From Bradyrhizobium sp. CB1015 (GTDB lineage: Bacteria > Pseudomonadota > Alphaproteobacteria > Rhizobiales > Xanthobacteraceae), in assembly GCF_025200925.1 (NCBI RefSeq), contig NZ_CP104174.1, forward strand, positions 1 to 64,000: a stretch of DNA of 64,000 bases, written 5' to 3'. Shown piece by piece: positions 8,691 through 19,497 of the stretch. Numbering within the stretch: the stretch's first letter is position 1; every line of letters begins with the position of its first letter. The notes below the pieces were generated by a model. It did not search any database. It saw only the letters and a list, made by a program, of their open reading frames with translations, and had not been told where the DNA came from. The translations under genes and the position numbers were made by a program.

Positions 8691-8718
8691 TTGAAAACTC
8701 GCCGAAAAACCCTATCTG
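8691..8718 (+). promoter_or_regulatory. Possible gyrB promoter
   Basis: TTGAAA at 8691-8696 and TATCTG at 8713-8718 with a 16-bp spacer, about 120 bases before the gyrB ATG. It lies immediately downstream of the inverted repeat. It is a pattern match only. Confidence 0.35.
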
Positions 8719-8780
8719 CTCAAAGGGTTGCCGGGAGATACTTTGCGCTAGGCGCAAGCGGTCTTTCGTGGCACAAATAG

Positions 8781-11273
<2,493 letters not shown>

Positions 11274-11320
11274 TCGCCTCTCAAGCTCGTAGCTCTCGGT
11301 GCCAGCCAAGCACTCGCTGC

Positions 11321-11455
11321 ACCTCTCCCGCTTGCGAGAGAGGTCGACACGCTCGCAGAGCGTGGCGGGTGAGGGCTTTCTCTTCTAGGGGATTGTCCCA
11401 TTGCGGAGACACCCTCTCCCCCGCCCTCCCCCGCAGGCGGGGGAGGGAGCGCACC
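11321..11455. repeat. Palindromic intergenic repeats after gyrB
   Basis: Two adjacent units: CTCTCCCGCTTGCGAGAGAG with a GTGGCGGGTGAGGG tail, and a GC hairpin CCCTCCCCCGCAGGCGGGGG. They belong to the repeat family seen around the DUF559 pseudogene. Confidence 0.65.
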
Positions 11456-11552
11456 ACCTCCGCGCCAACACCGCCCCTGAACCTCCCCACCCGCCATCGC
11501 GACGAATCGGCATGACCCCGCAAGGCCAATTCCGGCCGGGAAGTGTCGCGCC

Positions 11553-12020
11553 ATGATCGCCTCTGCAACGACCAGCTCCGCCGCGCCCTCACGCCGCCTC
11601 GGCATCATCGGCAGCATCGTCGGCGTGCTGGCGTTGATGGCGGCGGTGCTGCCGCATTGGGTCGTGCCGATCGTGTTTCCGCCGCCGCCGGCGGACAAGG
11701 TGATCGTCGACACCGGACATCGCATCAAGGACCGCATCGTCGCGAAGGTGAAGGGCGTGGAGTATCAGGCTCCGAGGCCTGAGAAATCGGCTGGACGAAG
11801 CTGGAGTGAAACCGCATCGGTTACAGCAATCTCGCTCGGCCTGCTCGCCATCCTGCTTTCGGTGCTTTCCCTGATCTTCCGGGAGGAACGGCTCCTTGCC
11901 GCTGTCGCCGCCACACTCGGCACCGGCGCCATCGCCATCGAAATCTCCTTCTTCATGATGGGGGTTCTGATCCTGATCGCGATCCTCTACGTGATCGGGA
12001 ATATCATCGGGCTGTTCTGA
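11553..12020 (+). CDS. Small integral membrane protein, unknown function
   Basis: A 155-residue protein I do not recognise. Hydrophobic segments at about 16-37, 92-108, 112-128 and 132-154 suggest three or four membrane spans. A soluble stretch between the first and second (about 40-85) contains PPPPADK and charged residues. The region is too long to be accidental and its codon use matches the neighbours. It stands alone between gyrB and the murA-type gene, bounded by repeats on both sides, so no operon partner is suggested. Confidence 0.75.
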   Translation: MIASATTSSAAPSRRLGIIGSIVGVLALMAAVLPHWVVPIVFPPPPADKVIVDTGHRIKDRIVAKVKGVEYQAPRPEKSAGRSWSETASVTAISLGLLAILLSVLSLIFREERLLAAVAATLGTGAIAIEISFFMMGVLILIAILYVIGNIIGLF

Positions 12021-12044
12021 GGACCGCTTGCCACAAGCTCCCGT

Positions 12045-12150
12045 CCTCATCCTGAGGTGCCCGCGAAAGCGGGCGTCTCGAAGGATGGCCACGGGCGACA
12101 CAGGGGCCTGCATGGTTCGAGACGCGCGTTCCGCGCTCCTCACCAGGAGG
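12045..12150. repeat. Intergenic repeat, CATCCTGAGG/CGAAGGATGG family
   Basis: CCTCATCCTGAGGTGCCCGC, a GCGAAAGC-type hairpin and GGGCGTCTCGAAGGATGGCC, followed by GGTTCGAGACGCGCGTTCCG. The same unit recurs within 19109-19490 in both orientations. Confidence 0.7.
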
Positions 12151-12274
12151 GATTAGCAGCCTCGCCTGGGCTCACGGACCGGCCACGAACCACTGCCCAG
12201 CACAATTGCTCCCGCGCTCAAATCTCTGTAGTTTCCGCCCGAAACAGCCCACCCAACAGGACAGCGAGAACCCC

Positions 12275-13570
12275 GTGGCGCCCATCCAATACATCGTCGA
12301 GGGCGGTCACCGGCTCTCGGGCTCGATCGAGCCGTCCGGCAACAAGAATTCGGCGCTGCCGATCATCGCCGCCGCGCTGCTGACCGAGCATCCGGTCGTG
12401 CTGGAGAACGTGCCCCGGATCCGCGACACCGAGACGCTGGTCGAGCTGGTCCGCTCGGTCGGCGCGTCGGCGGAATGGTCCGCACGCAACACGCTTCACA
12501 TCCACGCCAAGAGCATCCGCGCCGCCGACCTCGACCCCGAGCTGTGCGTGCGTATCCGCGCCTCGATCCTGCTCGCCGGGCCCCTGCTCGCCCGCTGCGG
12601 CGAGGTGATGCTGCCGCCGCCCGGCGGCGACGTCATCGGCCGCCGGCGATTGGATACGCATGTGCTCGCGCTGGAGCAACTCGGCGCGAAGGTCACCGCG
12701 ACCGACCGGCTCGAATTCCGCGCGCCCAAGCTCGCGGGCGCGGACGTGTTCCTGGACGAGCCGAGCGTCACTGCGACCGAGAATGCGCTGGTCGCAGCGG
12801 TCGCCGCCGACGGCGTCACCTATTTGCGCAACGCGGCCTCCGAGCCGCATGTGCAGGACCTCGCCAATTTCCTGGTCGCGCTCGGCGCCAGGATCGAAGG
12901 CATCGGCACCAACACCATGATCATCCATGGTCAAGCGACGCTCGGCGGGACGACGTACCGGATCCAGCCGGACCATATCGAGGTCGGCTCGCTGATCGGG
13001 CTCGCCGCCGTGACGCGCTCTCCGTTGCGCATCACGCGCGCCGGCGTCGAGCATCTGCGCTCGATCCGCATGGGATTCGAGCGGCTCGGCATCGTCTGCC
13101 GGATCGAGGGCGACGACCTCATCGTGCCCTCCAACCAGACATTGAAGATCCAGGACGACTTTGGCGGCCATGTGCCCAAGCTCGAGGACCAGCCCTGGCC
13201 GGCCTTTCCGGCCGACTTGATGTCGATCGCGATCGTCACCGCCACGCAATGCGAGGGCGTGATCCTGATGTTCGAGAAGATGTTCGAATCCAGGATGTTC
13301 TTCGTCGACAAGCTGATCGCGATGGGCGCGCGCATCGTGCTGTGCGACCCGCACCGCGCCATCATCGCCGGCCCCAGCCGCCTGCACGGCGCGACGATGA
13401 CATCGCCCGACATCCGCGCCGGCATGGCGATGCTGCTCGCGGCCGTGTGCGCCGAGGGCACTTCGACTATCAACAACGCCGACCAGATCGAGCGCGGCTA
13501 TGAGCGCATCGAGGAGCGGCTGAACGCGCTGGGTGCCAGGATCAAGCGCGTGCCTGAAAGGAAGAGCTGA
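12275..13570 (+). CDS. murA: UDP-N-acetylglucosamine 1-carboxyvinyltransferase (MurA-type, Asp variant)
   Basis: Cytoplasmic enzyme of the first committed step of peptidoglycan synthesis: transfer of enolpyruvate from PEP to UDP-GlcNAc. The 431 residues carry the substrate-binding SGNKNSALP (K24, N25), PAFPADL with its essential Asp, and IERGYERIEE near the end. The loop that normally reads PGGC has PPGGDVIG, so the catalytic Cys is Asp119. Asp variants in other bacteria are active and insensitive to fosfomycin. The GTG at 12275 is chosen because homology starts at APIQYIVEGGH. A second murA may exist elsewhere, so a divergent EPT paralogue cannot be excluded. Confidence 0.88.
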   Translation: MAPIQYIVEGGHRLSGSIEPSGNKNSALPIIAAALLTEHPVVLENVPRIRDTETLVELVRSVGASAEWSARNTLHIHAKSIRAADLDPELCVRIRASILLAGPLLARCGEVMLPPPGGDVIGRRRLDTHVLALEQLGAKVTATDRLEFRAPKLAGADVFLDEPSVTATENALVAAVAADGVTYLRNAASEPHVQDLANFLVALGARIEGIGTNTMIIHGQATLGGTTYRIQPDHIEVGSLIGLAAVTRSPLRITRAGVEHLRSIRMGFERLGIVCRIEGDDLIVPSNQTLKIQDDFGGHVPKLEDQPWPAFPADLMSIAIVTATQCEGVILMFEKMFESRMFFVDKLIAMGARIVLCDPHRAIIAGPSRLHGATMTSPDIRAGMAMLLAAVCAEGTSTINNADQIERGYERIEERLNALGARIKRVPERKS

Positions 13571-13575
13571 TTTTC

Positions 13576-13710
13576 GCCTCTCCCCGCCTGCGGGGAGAGG
13601 CCGGATTGCATCGCAATCCGGGTGAAGGGGGACTCTCCACGAGTCCAACTACCAGCTTTTCTGCGGACAGCCCCTCATCCCAACCCTCTCCCCGTAAGAA
13701 CGGGAGAGGG
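13576..13710. repeat. Palindromic intergenic repeats
   Basis: Hairpin GCCTCTCCCCGC...GCGGGGAGAGGC, then GGATTGCATCGCAATCC, then CCCTCATCCCAACCCTCTCC and CGGGAGAGGG. Member of the CTCTCCC family. Confidence 0.7.
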
Positions 13711-13760
13711 AGAAGAGACACGGGCCATGTTTTCGTCGCGTGGCTGTGCTATGAGCCGCC

Positions 13761-15155
13761 ATGCTCGACACCGTCCAACATCATGCGCAGCCGCATGCCG
13801 GTGTTCCGCCGAATCATGTTGCCGAAGAATTCGTCGAGACGCTGCGCCTTGCCGTGCCGATGATGCTGACCCAGCTCGGGCAGATCGCGATGATCACAAC
13901 CGATCTCGCGATGATCGGGCGGCTCGGCGAGGAGGCAGTGGCCGCGGCGGCGCTGGCGCATACGGTCTATTTCGTCAGCTTCACGTTCGGGCTCGGATTG
14001 ACGTCCGCAGTGTCGCCGCTGGCGGCGCAGGCATTCGGCGCCGGCGACGTCAGGCGCATTCGCCGCTCGTTGCGCGTCGGTTTGTGGGCCGCGCTGCTGA
14101 TCTCGCTGCCGATGATGGCCTCGCCGCTTTATGGCGAGCAGATTTTGCTCGCGCTCGGTCAAATGCCCCGAGCGGCCGCGCTGGCGCAGCACTACCTGAA
14201 CGGCCTCGCCTGGGGCATCGCACCGGCGCTCGGATTCATAGCGCTGCGCGGCATGATGAGCGCCGTAAACCGGCCGCAGGCGCCGCTGTGGATCACACTG
14301 GCGGCGATCCCGGTGAATGCCGCATTGGTCTATGCCCTGATCCACGGCCTGTTCGGCCTGCCGGAACTCGGCCTGTTCGGCGCGGGGCTCGCGACCACGC
14401 TGGTCAATCTCGGCACCTTCCTCGCCGCGCTCGCGATCGCCGGGCTGCGCGAGCCGTTTGCGAACTATCATCCGCTCGCCCGCCTCTGGCGGATGGACTG
14501 GCCGTTGATGCGCCAGCTGATCGCGATCGGCGCGCCGATCTCGTTTTCCCTGCTGTTGGAATATGGCCTGTTCTCCTCGGCGGCGCTGCTGATGGGACTG
14601 ATCTCGACCGCCGCGATTGCCGCGCATCAGATCGCGCTCCAGGTCACCGCCGTGCTGTTCATGGTGCCGCTCGGCATCGGCATGGCGGCGACGGTGCGGG
14701 TCGGACATGCCTTCGGCCGCAAGGATCCGGCGGCGGTGAAACGCGCAGGGCTCGTCGCAGCCGTGCTCGGCGTCGCGCTGGTCTCCGCGCTGACGATCGG
14801 CATCGTGATCGGTCGCTATCAGCTCGGCCGGCTGTTTTTCGGCGGCGGCAGCGAAAGCGCAGCAACGGTCGAGCTGACGGCAACGCTGCTGCTGGTGGGC
14901 GCGAGCTTCTTCATCGCCGACGGCCTCCAGACCATCGTGGGCGGCGCGTTGCGCGGCATCAATGACACCCGAATGACGCTGCTGTTCGCCGCGATCGGAT
15001 ATTGGTGCGTCGCCTTTCCCGTCGCCTGGGTGCTTGCCTTCCACACAGGGCTGGGCGCGGTCGGCGTCTGGATCGGGTTCTCGATCGGCACGTTCGTCTA
15101 TGCCGCCCTGTTGATCTTGCGCTTCCGGATGCTGGCGCGCAGATTGGCGGAATGA
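13761..15155 (+). CDS. MATE family multidrug efflux transporter
   Basis: Inner-membrane cation-coupled exporter of the MATE (NorM-like) family, expected to extrude drugs or metabolites. The 464 residues form about 12 hydrophobic segments in two similar halves. Typical features are the N-terminal VPMMLTQLGQIAMITTDLAMIG helix with the Gln and Asp common to the family, GLTSAVSPLAAQAFGAGD after helix 2, and the repeated VGHAFGRKD in the second half. The stop overlaps the next start by four bases (ATGA), so the DUF2867 gene is probably translationally coupled. Substrate is not predictable. Confidence 0.92.
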   Translation: MLDTVQHHAQPHAGVPPNHVAEEFVETLRLAVPMMLTQLGQIAMITTDLAMIGRLGEEAVAAAALAHTVYFVSFTFGLGLTSAVSPLAAQAFGAGDVRRIRRSLRVGLWAALLISLPMMASPLYGEQILLALGQMPRAAALAQHYLNGLAWGIAPALGFIALRGMMSAVNRPQAPLWITLAAIPVNAALVYALIHGLFGLPELGLFGAGLATTLVNLGTFLAALAIAGLREPFANYHPLARLWRMDWPLMRQLIAIGAPISFSLLLEYGLFSSAALLMGLISTAAIAAHQIALQVTAVLFMVPLGIGMAATVRVGHAFGRKDPAAVKRAGLVAAVLGVALVSALTIGIVIGRYQLGRLFFGGGSESAATVELTATLLLVGASFFIADGLQTIVGGALRGINDTRMTLLFAAIGYWCVAFPVAWVLAFHTGLGAVGVWIGFSIGTFVYAALLILRFRMLARRLAE

Positions 15156-15640
15156 AGGGAAGGGTCCGCGAAGTCACCCCCAATGTCGACGCCGACGCGG
15201 TGCTGGCAGGCGCGCAGTTCATCGATGCGTTTCGCGTCGAGATCGGCGCGGCGACTGTCGATGCGCGCGAAGCCTGCACCAGGATGGTGCTGCACGGCCC
15301 GCGCTGGATCGATGTGCTGCTGCGCCTGCGCAACATTCTGGTGAGGCCGTTCGGGCTGAAGACATCCGGCGAAGGCGCGCCGGCCCCACGCGGCATGATC
15401 GGCCTGTTTCCGGTGCTGAGCGAGACACCGGAGCAGCTGGTCGCAGGCTTCGATGATTCGCACCTCGATTTCCGCATCGTGGTCGACGTTTCAGGCAATG
15501 CCGCGAGCCGCCGGGTGACCTCGACGACGCTGGTGCGCACGCACAACCTGCTCGGCCGGACCTATCTTGCGCTGATCATGCCCTTCCACAAGCTCGTGGT
15601 CCGCAACATGATGGGACGCATCGTGGCAACGGCCCGATGA
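15152..15640 (+). CDS. DUF2867 domain protein
   Basis: A 162-residue soluble protein of the DUF2867 family, with GPRWIDVLLRLRNILVRPFGLKT, GLFPVLSETPEQLVAGFDD, HLDFRIVV and THNLLGRTYLALIMPFH. The family is found alone or fused to NAD(P)-binding domains and has no settled function. The ATG at 15152 lies inside the stop region of the MATE gene, and the frame upstream is only a shadow. The coupling suggests co-expression with the exporter. No catalytic motif is evident. Confidence 0.8.
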   Translation: MKGRVREVTPNVDADAVLAGAQFIDAFRVEIGAATVDAREACTRMVLHGPRWIDVLLRLRNILVRPFGLKTSGEGAPAPRGMIGLFPVLSETPEQLVAGFDDSHLDFRIVVDVSGNAASRRVTSTTLVRTHNLLGRTYLALIMPFHKLVVRNMMGRIVATAR

Positions 15641-15675
15641 ACTGTGCGGGCCGACGTTGATAAACACGCCCGTGT

Positions 15676-16170
15676 TCAGCCCACCGGCCCTGGGGTCCAA
15701 TTGTCCCCTGCGAGCGGACTGACTTTCACGTCTGGAATGACACCGAGATCCATGCTCGGATCGAAATGGCGCATCGTCCGCTCATTGAGGTCGATGATGC
15801 GGCCAGGTCGGAGCGGCCCCACGTCGTTTATCTTGACGATGACCTTCTTGCCCACGGCCTCGACGAGAGCATATTTCGGCCTCGCGCCAAATTCGACCCC
15901 ACCAAATTTCCGGCGCAGACTCGTCTTGATGGCAGCCGTCCAGGCAGAGGGATCATAACGCTCGCCGGAGGCCGTCTTCGGACCGCCCTCCTCCTTGCCG
16001 GGCTTGAACGGATTGTAGGTGGACGCCGCGCCCACGATCGCATCGCCGGAGGCGGCATCGACGACGGTACTTGAGTGATCCCCACGCGTTTCACTTCGAG
16101 CAACGGCAACGGAAATGGCGAGCGCAAGCAGGGCGCCGCAAATTGCGGCGCTCGAGCGGAATAGCATCAT
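15676..16170 (-). CDS. RlpA-like double-psi beta-barrel protein, secreted
   Basis: A 164-residue protein with a signal peptide (MMLFRSSAAICGALLALAIS, cleavage near 25) and a domain resembling the RlpA double-psi beta barrel: ASTYNPF, KTASGERYDP, KVIVKINDVGPLRPGRIIDL and ERTMRHF. RlpA proteins act in the periplasm or outer membrane on peptidoglycan at the septum, some as lytic transglycosylases. There is no SPOR domain here, so it is a minimal, single-domain version. It is convergent with the DUF2867 gene. A palindrome lies 55-70 bases upstream at 16225-16240. Confidence 0.8.
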   Translation of the reverse strand: MMLFRSSAAICGALLALAISVAVARSETRGDHSSTVVDAASGDAIVGAASTYNPFKPGKEEGGPKTASGERYDPSAWTAAIKTSLRRKFGGVEFGARPKYALVEAVGKKVIVKINDVGPLRPGRIIDLNERTMRHFDPSMDLGVIPDVKVSPLAGDNWTPGPVG

Positions 16171-16480
16171 AAGTCCTGTGATTTTTTAGATTGTCCGGTT
16201 CCAGAACCGCAAAAATGGTCAAGCGAACGCAGCAGCGTTCATCAACTTGCGCCAATCGTCTTGCGGATTCGAGCCAACCCCTGGCTACGGAACCGTCGTG
16301 TGAACCGGAGTGGTCCTCACGTCGTGTTTAGCTTCTCGCCGATTAAGACAGAGATTGCGTCAGCAACATGACCCGATGGAACCCGGCGCGTGCAGCGTCA
16401 GAAGACGCAGGCAGCGATCACGGCTGAACCGCGCGACCTATGCATTGCTGTCGAAACGAGTCCACGAGGATGCGTTCAAC
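16171..16480. other. Intergenic region upstream of the RlpA-like gene
   Basis: About 310 bases between the RlpA-like start and the end of the FUSC gene. It holds the perfect inverted repeat GAACGC-AGCA-GCGTTC at 16225-16240, next to a TTGACC box on the minus strand (16217-16222) with no good partner box. No convincing gene is seen on either strand; the open frames here are shadows. Confidence 0.5.
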
Positions 16481-17596
16481 TCACTCCGCAACGCGCGCGG
16501 ACTTGTCGGCCGAGGCCTCCGACCATTCGCCGACGACGCGGTCGAGGTCGCAGAGATTCTGGTGCATCTGCTCCAAGGAGAAGCCGAGCGCGAAGAAGCG
16601 CTCGGCGGTATCGCTGGGGTGGCCGCGGAGCAGGCCGTCCTGCCGGACGGACGCGACCGCCTCGGCGTAGTGCTGGAGCGCGACATGCACCGGATGGATC
16701 GGCGGCGCGCCGGCGCCCTCGCGCAAGGCACTAGCGGCCGCGCGCAGGAAGCGCGCGATCGCGGTCGACACTTCCGTCAGCGGAGCTGCCAGCCGCATCT
16801 GCACCTCGACCGGCAGCGGCACCACCGTAGCGCGGCCGATCATCACGACGTCATGGCGCAGCCGCAGGATCGTTCGCAACAACGGGCCGGTGTCGGGACC
16901 GCTCGACAGCCGCGCAGCGCGCTCGCGCTCGGCTTCGGAGCCGATCGCATTCAGGTTGACCATCGCGGTGCCGATGCCGTCCTGGATCCGGTGCAGCGCG
17001 TCGTTGTCGCGGCCGCGCGTGAGGCCGGCGAGCAGCTCGGTGAAGGCATCCGCGATCAGCTCGAGCAAAGTCGCCGCGCTGGCGCGGATCTGCCGCACCG
17101 CGCGCGAGGGCAGCACCAGGAACGAGACCAGCAATCCCGTGACCGCGCCGACGCCGACCTCGCTGACGCGGTCGATCGCCGAGGTCATGGGATCGGAGTG
17201 ATGTATGGTCGGAACCAGGAGCACGATCACGGCGGTGACCGTGGCGGCGCTGAGGCTCGGATTGATCGCGGCGATGAAGGCGAGCGGGGCGACGGAGAGG
17301 ACCAGCAGGCCGAGCAGGCCCGCCTCGCTGGAATAGGGAATCAGGATGGCGATGGCGCCGCCATAGATCGCGCCGCCGATGGTGCCGAGCATGTAGTCGC
17401 GCGTCGCCTTCAGCGAGCGGCCGACGCTCATCTGGGTCACGATCAGCGAGGTCAGCACCGCCCAGAGCGGCAACAACAGATGCAGGGCAGTCGCGATCGC
17501 ATAGGCCGCGGTCGCGGCGACGGTGACCCGGATCGCCAGCCCCAATTGCGTCCGCCGCGCTCGAACCCGCTCGAACAGCTGCCTTGCGCGCGTCAT
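16481..17596 (-). CDS. FUSC family / aromatic-acid-exporter-like membrane protein
   Basis: A 371-residue inner-membrane protein of the fusaric acid resistance/YccS-like superfamily. Five or six hydrophobic segments fill residues 20-165, including LWAVLTSLIVTQMSVGRSLKATRDY, GTIGGAIYGGAIAILI and GVGAVTGLLVSFLVLPSRA. They are followed by a long, helix-rich cytoplasmic C-terminal half (about 170-371). This corresponds to half of the longer family members. Such proteins are thought to export aromatic acids or similar compounds. It is transcribed divergently from the MmgE/PrpD gene 117 bases away. Confidence 0.85.
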   Translation of the reverse strand: MTRARQLFERVRARRTQLGLAIRVTVAATAAYAIATALHLLLPLWAVLTSLIVTQMSVGRSLKATRDYMLGTIGGAIYGGAIAILIPYSSEAGLLGLLVLSVAPLAFIAAINPSLSAATVTAVIVLLVPTIHHSDPMTSAIDRVSEVGVGAVTGLLVSFLVLPSRAVRQIRASAATLLELIADAFTELLAGLTRGRDNDALHRIQDGIGTAMVNLNAIGSEAERERAARLSSGPDTGPLLRTILRLRHDVVMIGRATVVPLPVEVQMRLAAPLTEVSTAIARFLRAAASALREGAGAPPIHPVHVALQHYAEAVASVRQDGLLRGHPSDTAERFFALGFSLEQMHQNLCDLDRVVGEWSEASADKSARVAE

Positions 17597-17713
17597 ACGG
17601 AATATCCCGATCGTCTTCGCCTAAGCAAAAGCATGGCTGATCCCCGCCCCCGCAAGGCCGCTTGAAAGGCCAAATCAGCCCGCCTAACTTGCGCGCCAAA
17701 ACGAGGAAACACG

Positions 17714-19081
17714 ATGGCTCACGAAACCGCAACGCTCGCCGCCTATGTCTTCAATCTGAAATACCAGGATATTCCGGCGGAGGTGCTGGAGCGCGCCAAA
17801 GTACTGACGCTGGACTTCCTCGGCAGCGCAATCCGGGCGCGGCGCGAGGCGGAATCGACCCCGTCGATGCTGAAGATGCTGGAGGCGCTGGCGCTCGACA
17901 CCAGGGGCGAGTCCACCGTGTTCGGCGATGCCAAGACCTGGACGCCGGCGGTCGCGGCGCTGCTCAACGGCGCGCTCGGCCACTCCCTCGATTTCGACGA
18001 CACCCACGCCGATTCCTCGCTGCATCCGAGCGCACCGGTGGTGCCGGCCGCCTTCGCCGTCGGCGAGATGGTCGGCGCGTCGGGCCGCGACGTGCTGACG
18101 GCGATTGTTGCCGGTTACGAGGTCTGCTGCCGGCTCGGCAATGCGCTCGATCCGACTTCGCATTATGCGCGCGGCTTCCACCCGACCGCGACCGCCGGCA
18201 CCTATGGCGCGGCTGCGGCGGCCGGCAAGCTGTTCGGCCTGTCCGAGAAGCAGCTGATCGCCGCATTCGGCGTCTCCGGCAGCCAGGCCGCGGGCTCACT
18301 GCAATTCCTGGTCAACGGCGCCTGGAACAAGCGCTACCAGGTCGGCGCCGCCGCGATGAACGGCGTGATCGCCGCGACGCTGGCGCGCAACGATTTCGTC
18401 GGCGCGACCGAGTCGGTCGAGGGCAAGCACGGCCTGCTCGCCGGCTACACCGACGATGCGCATCCAGATAAGGCGGTAGCCGACCTCGGCAAGACCTATG
18501 AGACGATGAAGATCGGCGTGAAGCCGTATCCGAGCTGTCGCTATACCCATGCCGCGATCGACGCGCTGATCGCGATGCGGCGCGAGCACAATCTCACACC
18601 GGACCAGGTCAAGCGTGTCGAGATCGGCCTGCACCGCAACGGCATCACGCTGACCGGCGACGCCGCCACCAAGCGGCACCCGCGCTCGATCGTCGGCGGC
18701 CAGTTCTCGATGTTCTTCACCGGCGCGCTCGCGCTCGACCAGGGCTCATTCGGCTGGGACGATTACAACCGCCTGGGCGATGCCGCCATCGACGCGCTCG
18801 CCGACAGGTTCGACGTGGTGCAGGACGATCGCCTCGAGATCGGCCGCAGCCATCCGTTCGGTGCGCGCGTCAGCATCACGACGGATGATGGCGTGCACGA
18901 GCGGCTCTACGCCGATCCCTCGGGCGAGCCGACCTCGTTCCCGGATACGCAGGCGATGCAGCAGAAATTCCTGACCCTGGCCCGCCCGGTGCTGAACGCA
19001 CGCGCGGAAAAGTTTGCAGACGCGATCATGACGCTGGAGCGGTTCGATCGCGTCGCCAAGGCGACGGAATTGGGGAGGTAG
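17714..19081 (+). CDS. MmgE/PrpD family protein
   Basis: A 455-residue cytoplasmic protein of the MmgE/PrpD family, which includes 2-methylcitrate dehydratase, cis-aconitate decarboxylase and many enzymes of unknown substrate. It has the N-terminal helical domain motifs VLTLDFLGSAI, HSLDFDDTHADSSLHPSAPVVPA and GFHPTATAGTYGAAAAAGKL, and the KPYPSCRYTHAAIDAL motif. Length is normal. There are no propionate (prpB/prpC) genes nearby, so 2-methylcitrate dehydratase activity is not implied. The ATG at 17714 follows a GAGGAAACACG ribosome binding site. Confidence 0.9.
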   Translation: MAHETATLAAYVFNLKYQDIPAEVLERAKVLTLDFLGSAIRARREAESTPSMLKMLEALALDTRGESTVFGDAKTWTPAVAALLNGALGHSLDFDDTHADSSLHPSAPVVPAAFAVGEMVGASGRDVLTAIVAGYEVCCRLGNALDPTSHYARGFHPTATAGTYGAAAAAGKLFGLSEKQLIAAFGVSGSQAAGSLQFLVNGAWNKRYQVGAAAMNGVIAATLARNDFVGATESVEGKHGLLAGYTDDAHPDKAVADLGKTYETMKIGVKPYPSCRYTHAAIDALIAMRREHNLTPDQVKRVEIGLHRNGITLTGDAATKRHPRSIVGGQFSMFFTGALALDQGSFGWDDYNRLGDAAIDALADRFDVVQDDRLEIGRSHPFGARVSITTDDGVHERLYADPSGEPTSFPDTQAMQQKFLTLARPVLNARAEKFADAIMTLERFDRVAKATELGR

Positions 19082-19108
19082 GAGCAGCGGCGCAGAGCGC
19101 GTCTGTTA

Positions 19109-19490
19109 CCCTCCCCCTCCAGGGCAGGGCTATCGCATATGACTTGTGACGTCGGCCTGCGCGCACGCCTCGTCCTTCGAGACGGCGCTGACGCGCCTCC
19201 TCAGGATGAGGCTAATCAGCGTCAGTGCTCGTTGAAATTGCTGCCGCGCACTCCGCCCTCATCCTGAGGAGCCCGCCCAAAGCGGGCGTCTCGAAGGATG
19301 GCCGCTGGGAAAAGCTCTCAAATGCGATAGCCCTGCCTGGAGGGGGAGGGTCGGCGCACATTGAGCGTAGCGAAATGTGCGACGGGGTGGGGTGATCTCT
19401 CCACTCGGGCACTGCGCATCGCGGAGAGACCGTCACCCCACCCCGCTCGCGCTTCGCGCGGTCAACCCTCCCCCTCCAGGGGAGGGTAAG
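19109..19490. repeat. Composite repeat island with 30-bp terminal inverted arms
   Basis: Fills the 416-base gap between the PrpD and hydrolase genes. The arm at 19109-19138 is matched in reverse at 19322-19350 with one base missing. Between them are two CATCCTGAGG/CGAAGGATGG units. A second palindrome follows (GGAGGGTCGGCGCACATTGA ... CAACCCTCCCCCTCCAGGGG), whose sequence recurs at 26783, 31601 and 63151. No gene is seen in it. Confidence 0.75.
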
Positions 19491-19497
19491 AGACGTC

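Noticed and set aside
12113..12140. GGTTCGAGAC sequence that looks like a tRNA T-arm
   Set aside because: It belongs to the CATCCTGAGG/CGAAGGATGG repeat unit; no acceptor stem or anticodon arm can be fitted around it. No tRNA or rRNA was found in the window.
16310..17665. 451-residue plus-strand frame opposite the FUSC gene
   Set aside because: Arg/Asp/Gly/His-rich composition typical of an antisense frame in high-GC DNA; the minus strand encodes clear membrane helices.
17714..19081. 2-methylcitrate dehydratase (prpD) as a specific name
   Set aside because: Family match only; no prpB or prpC nearby, and many family members have other or unknown substrates.
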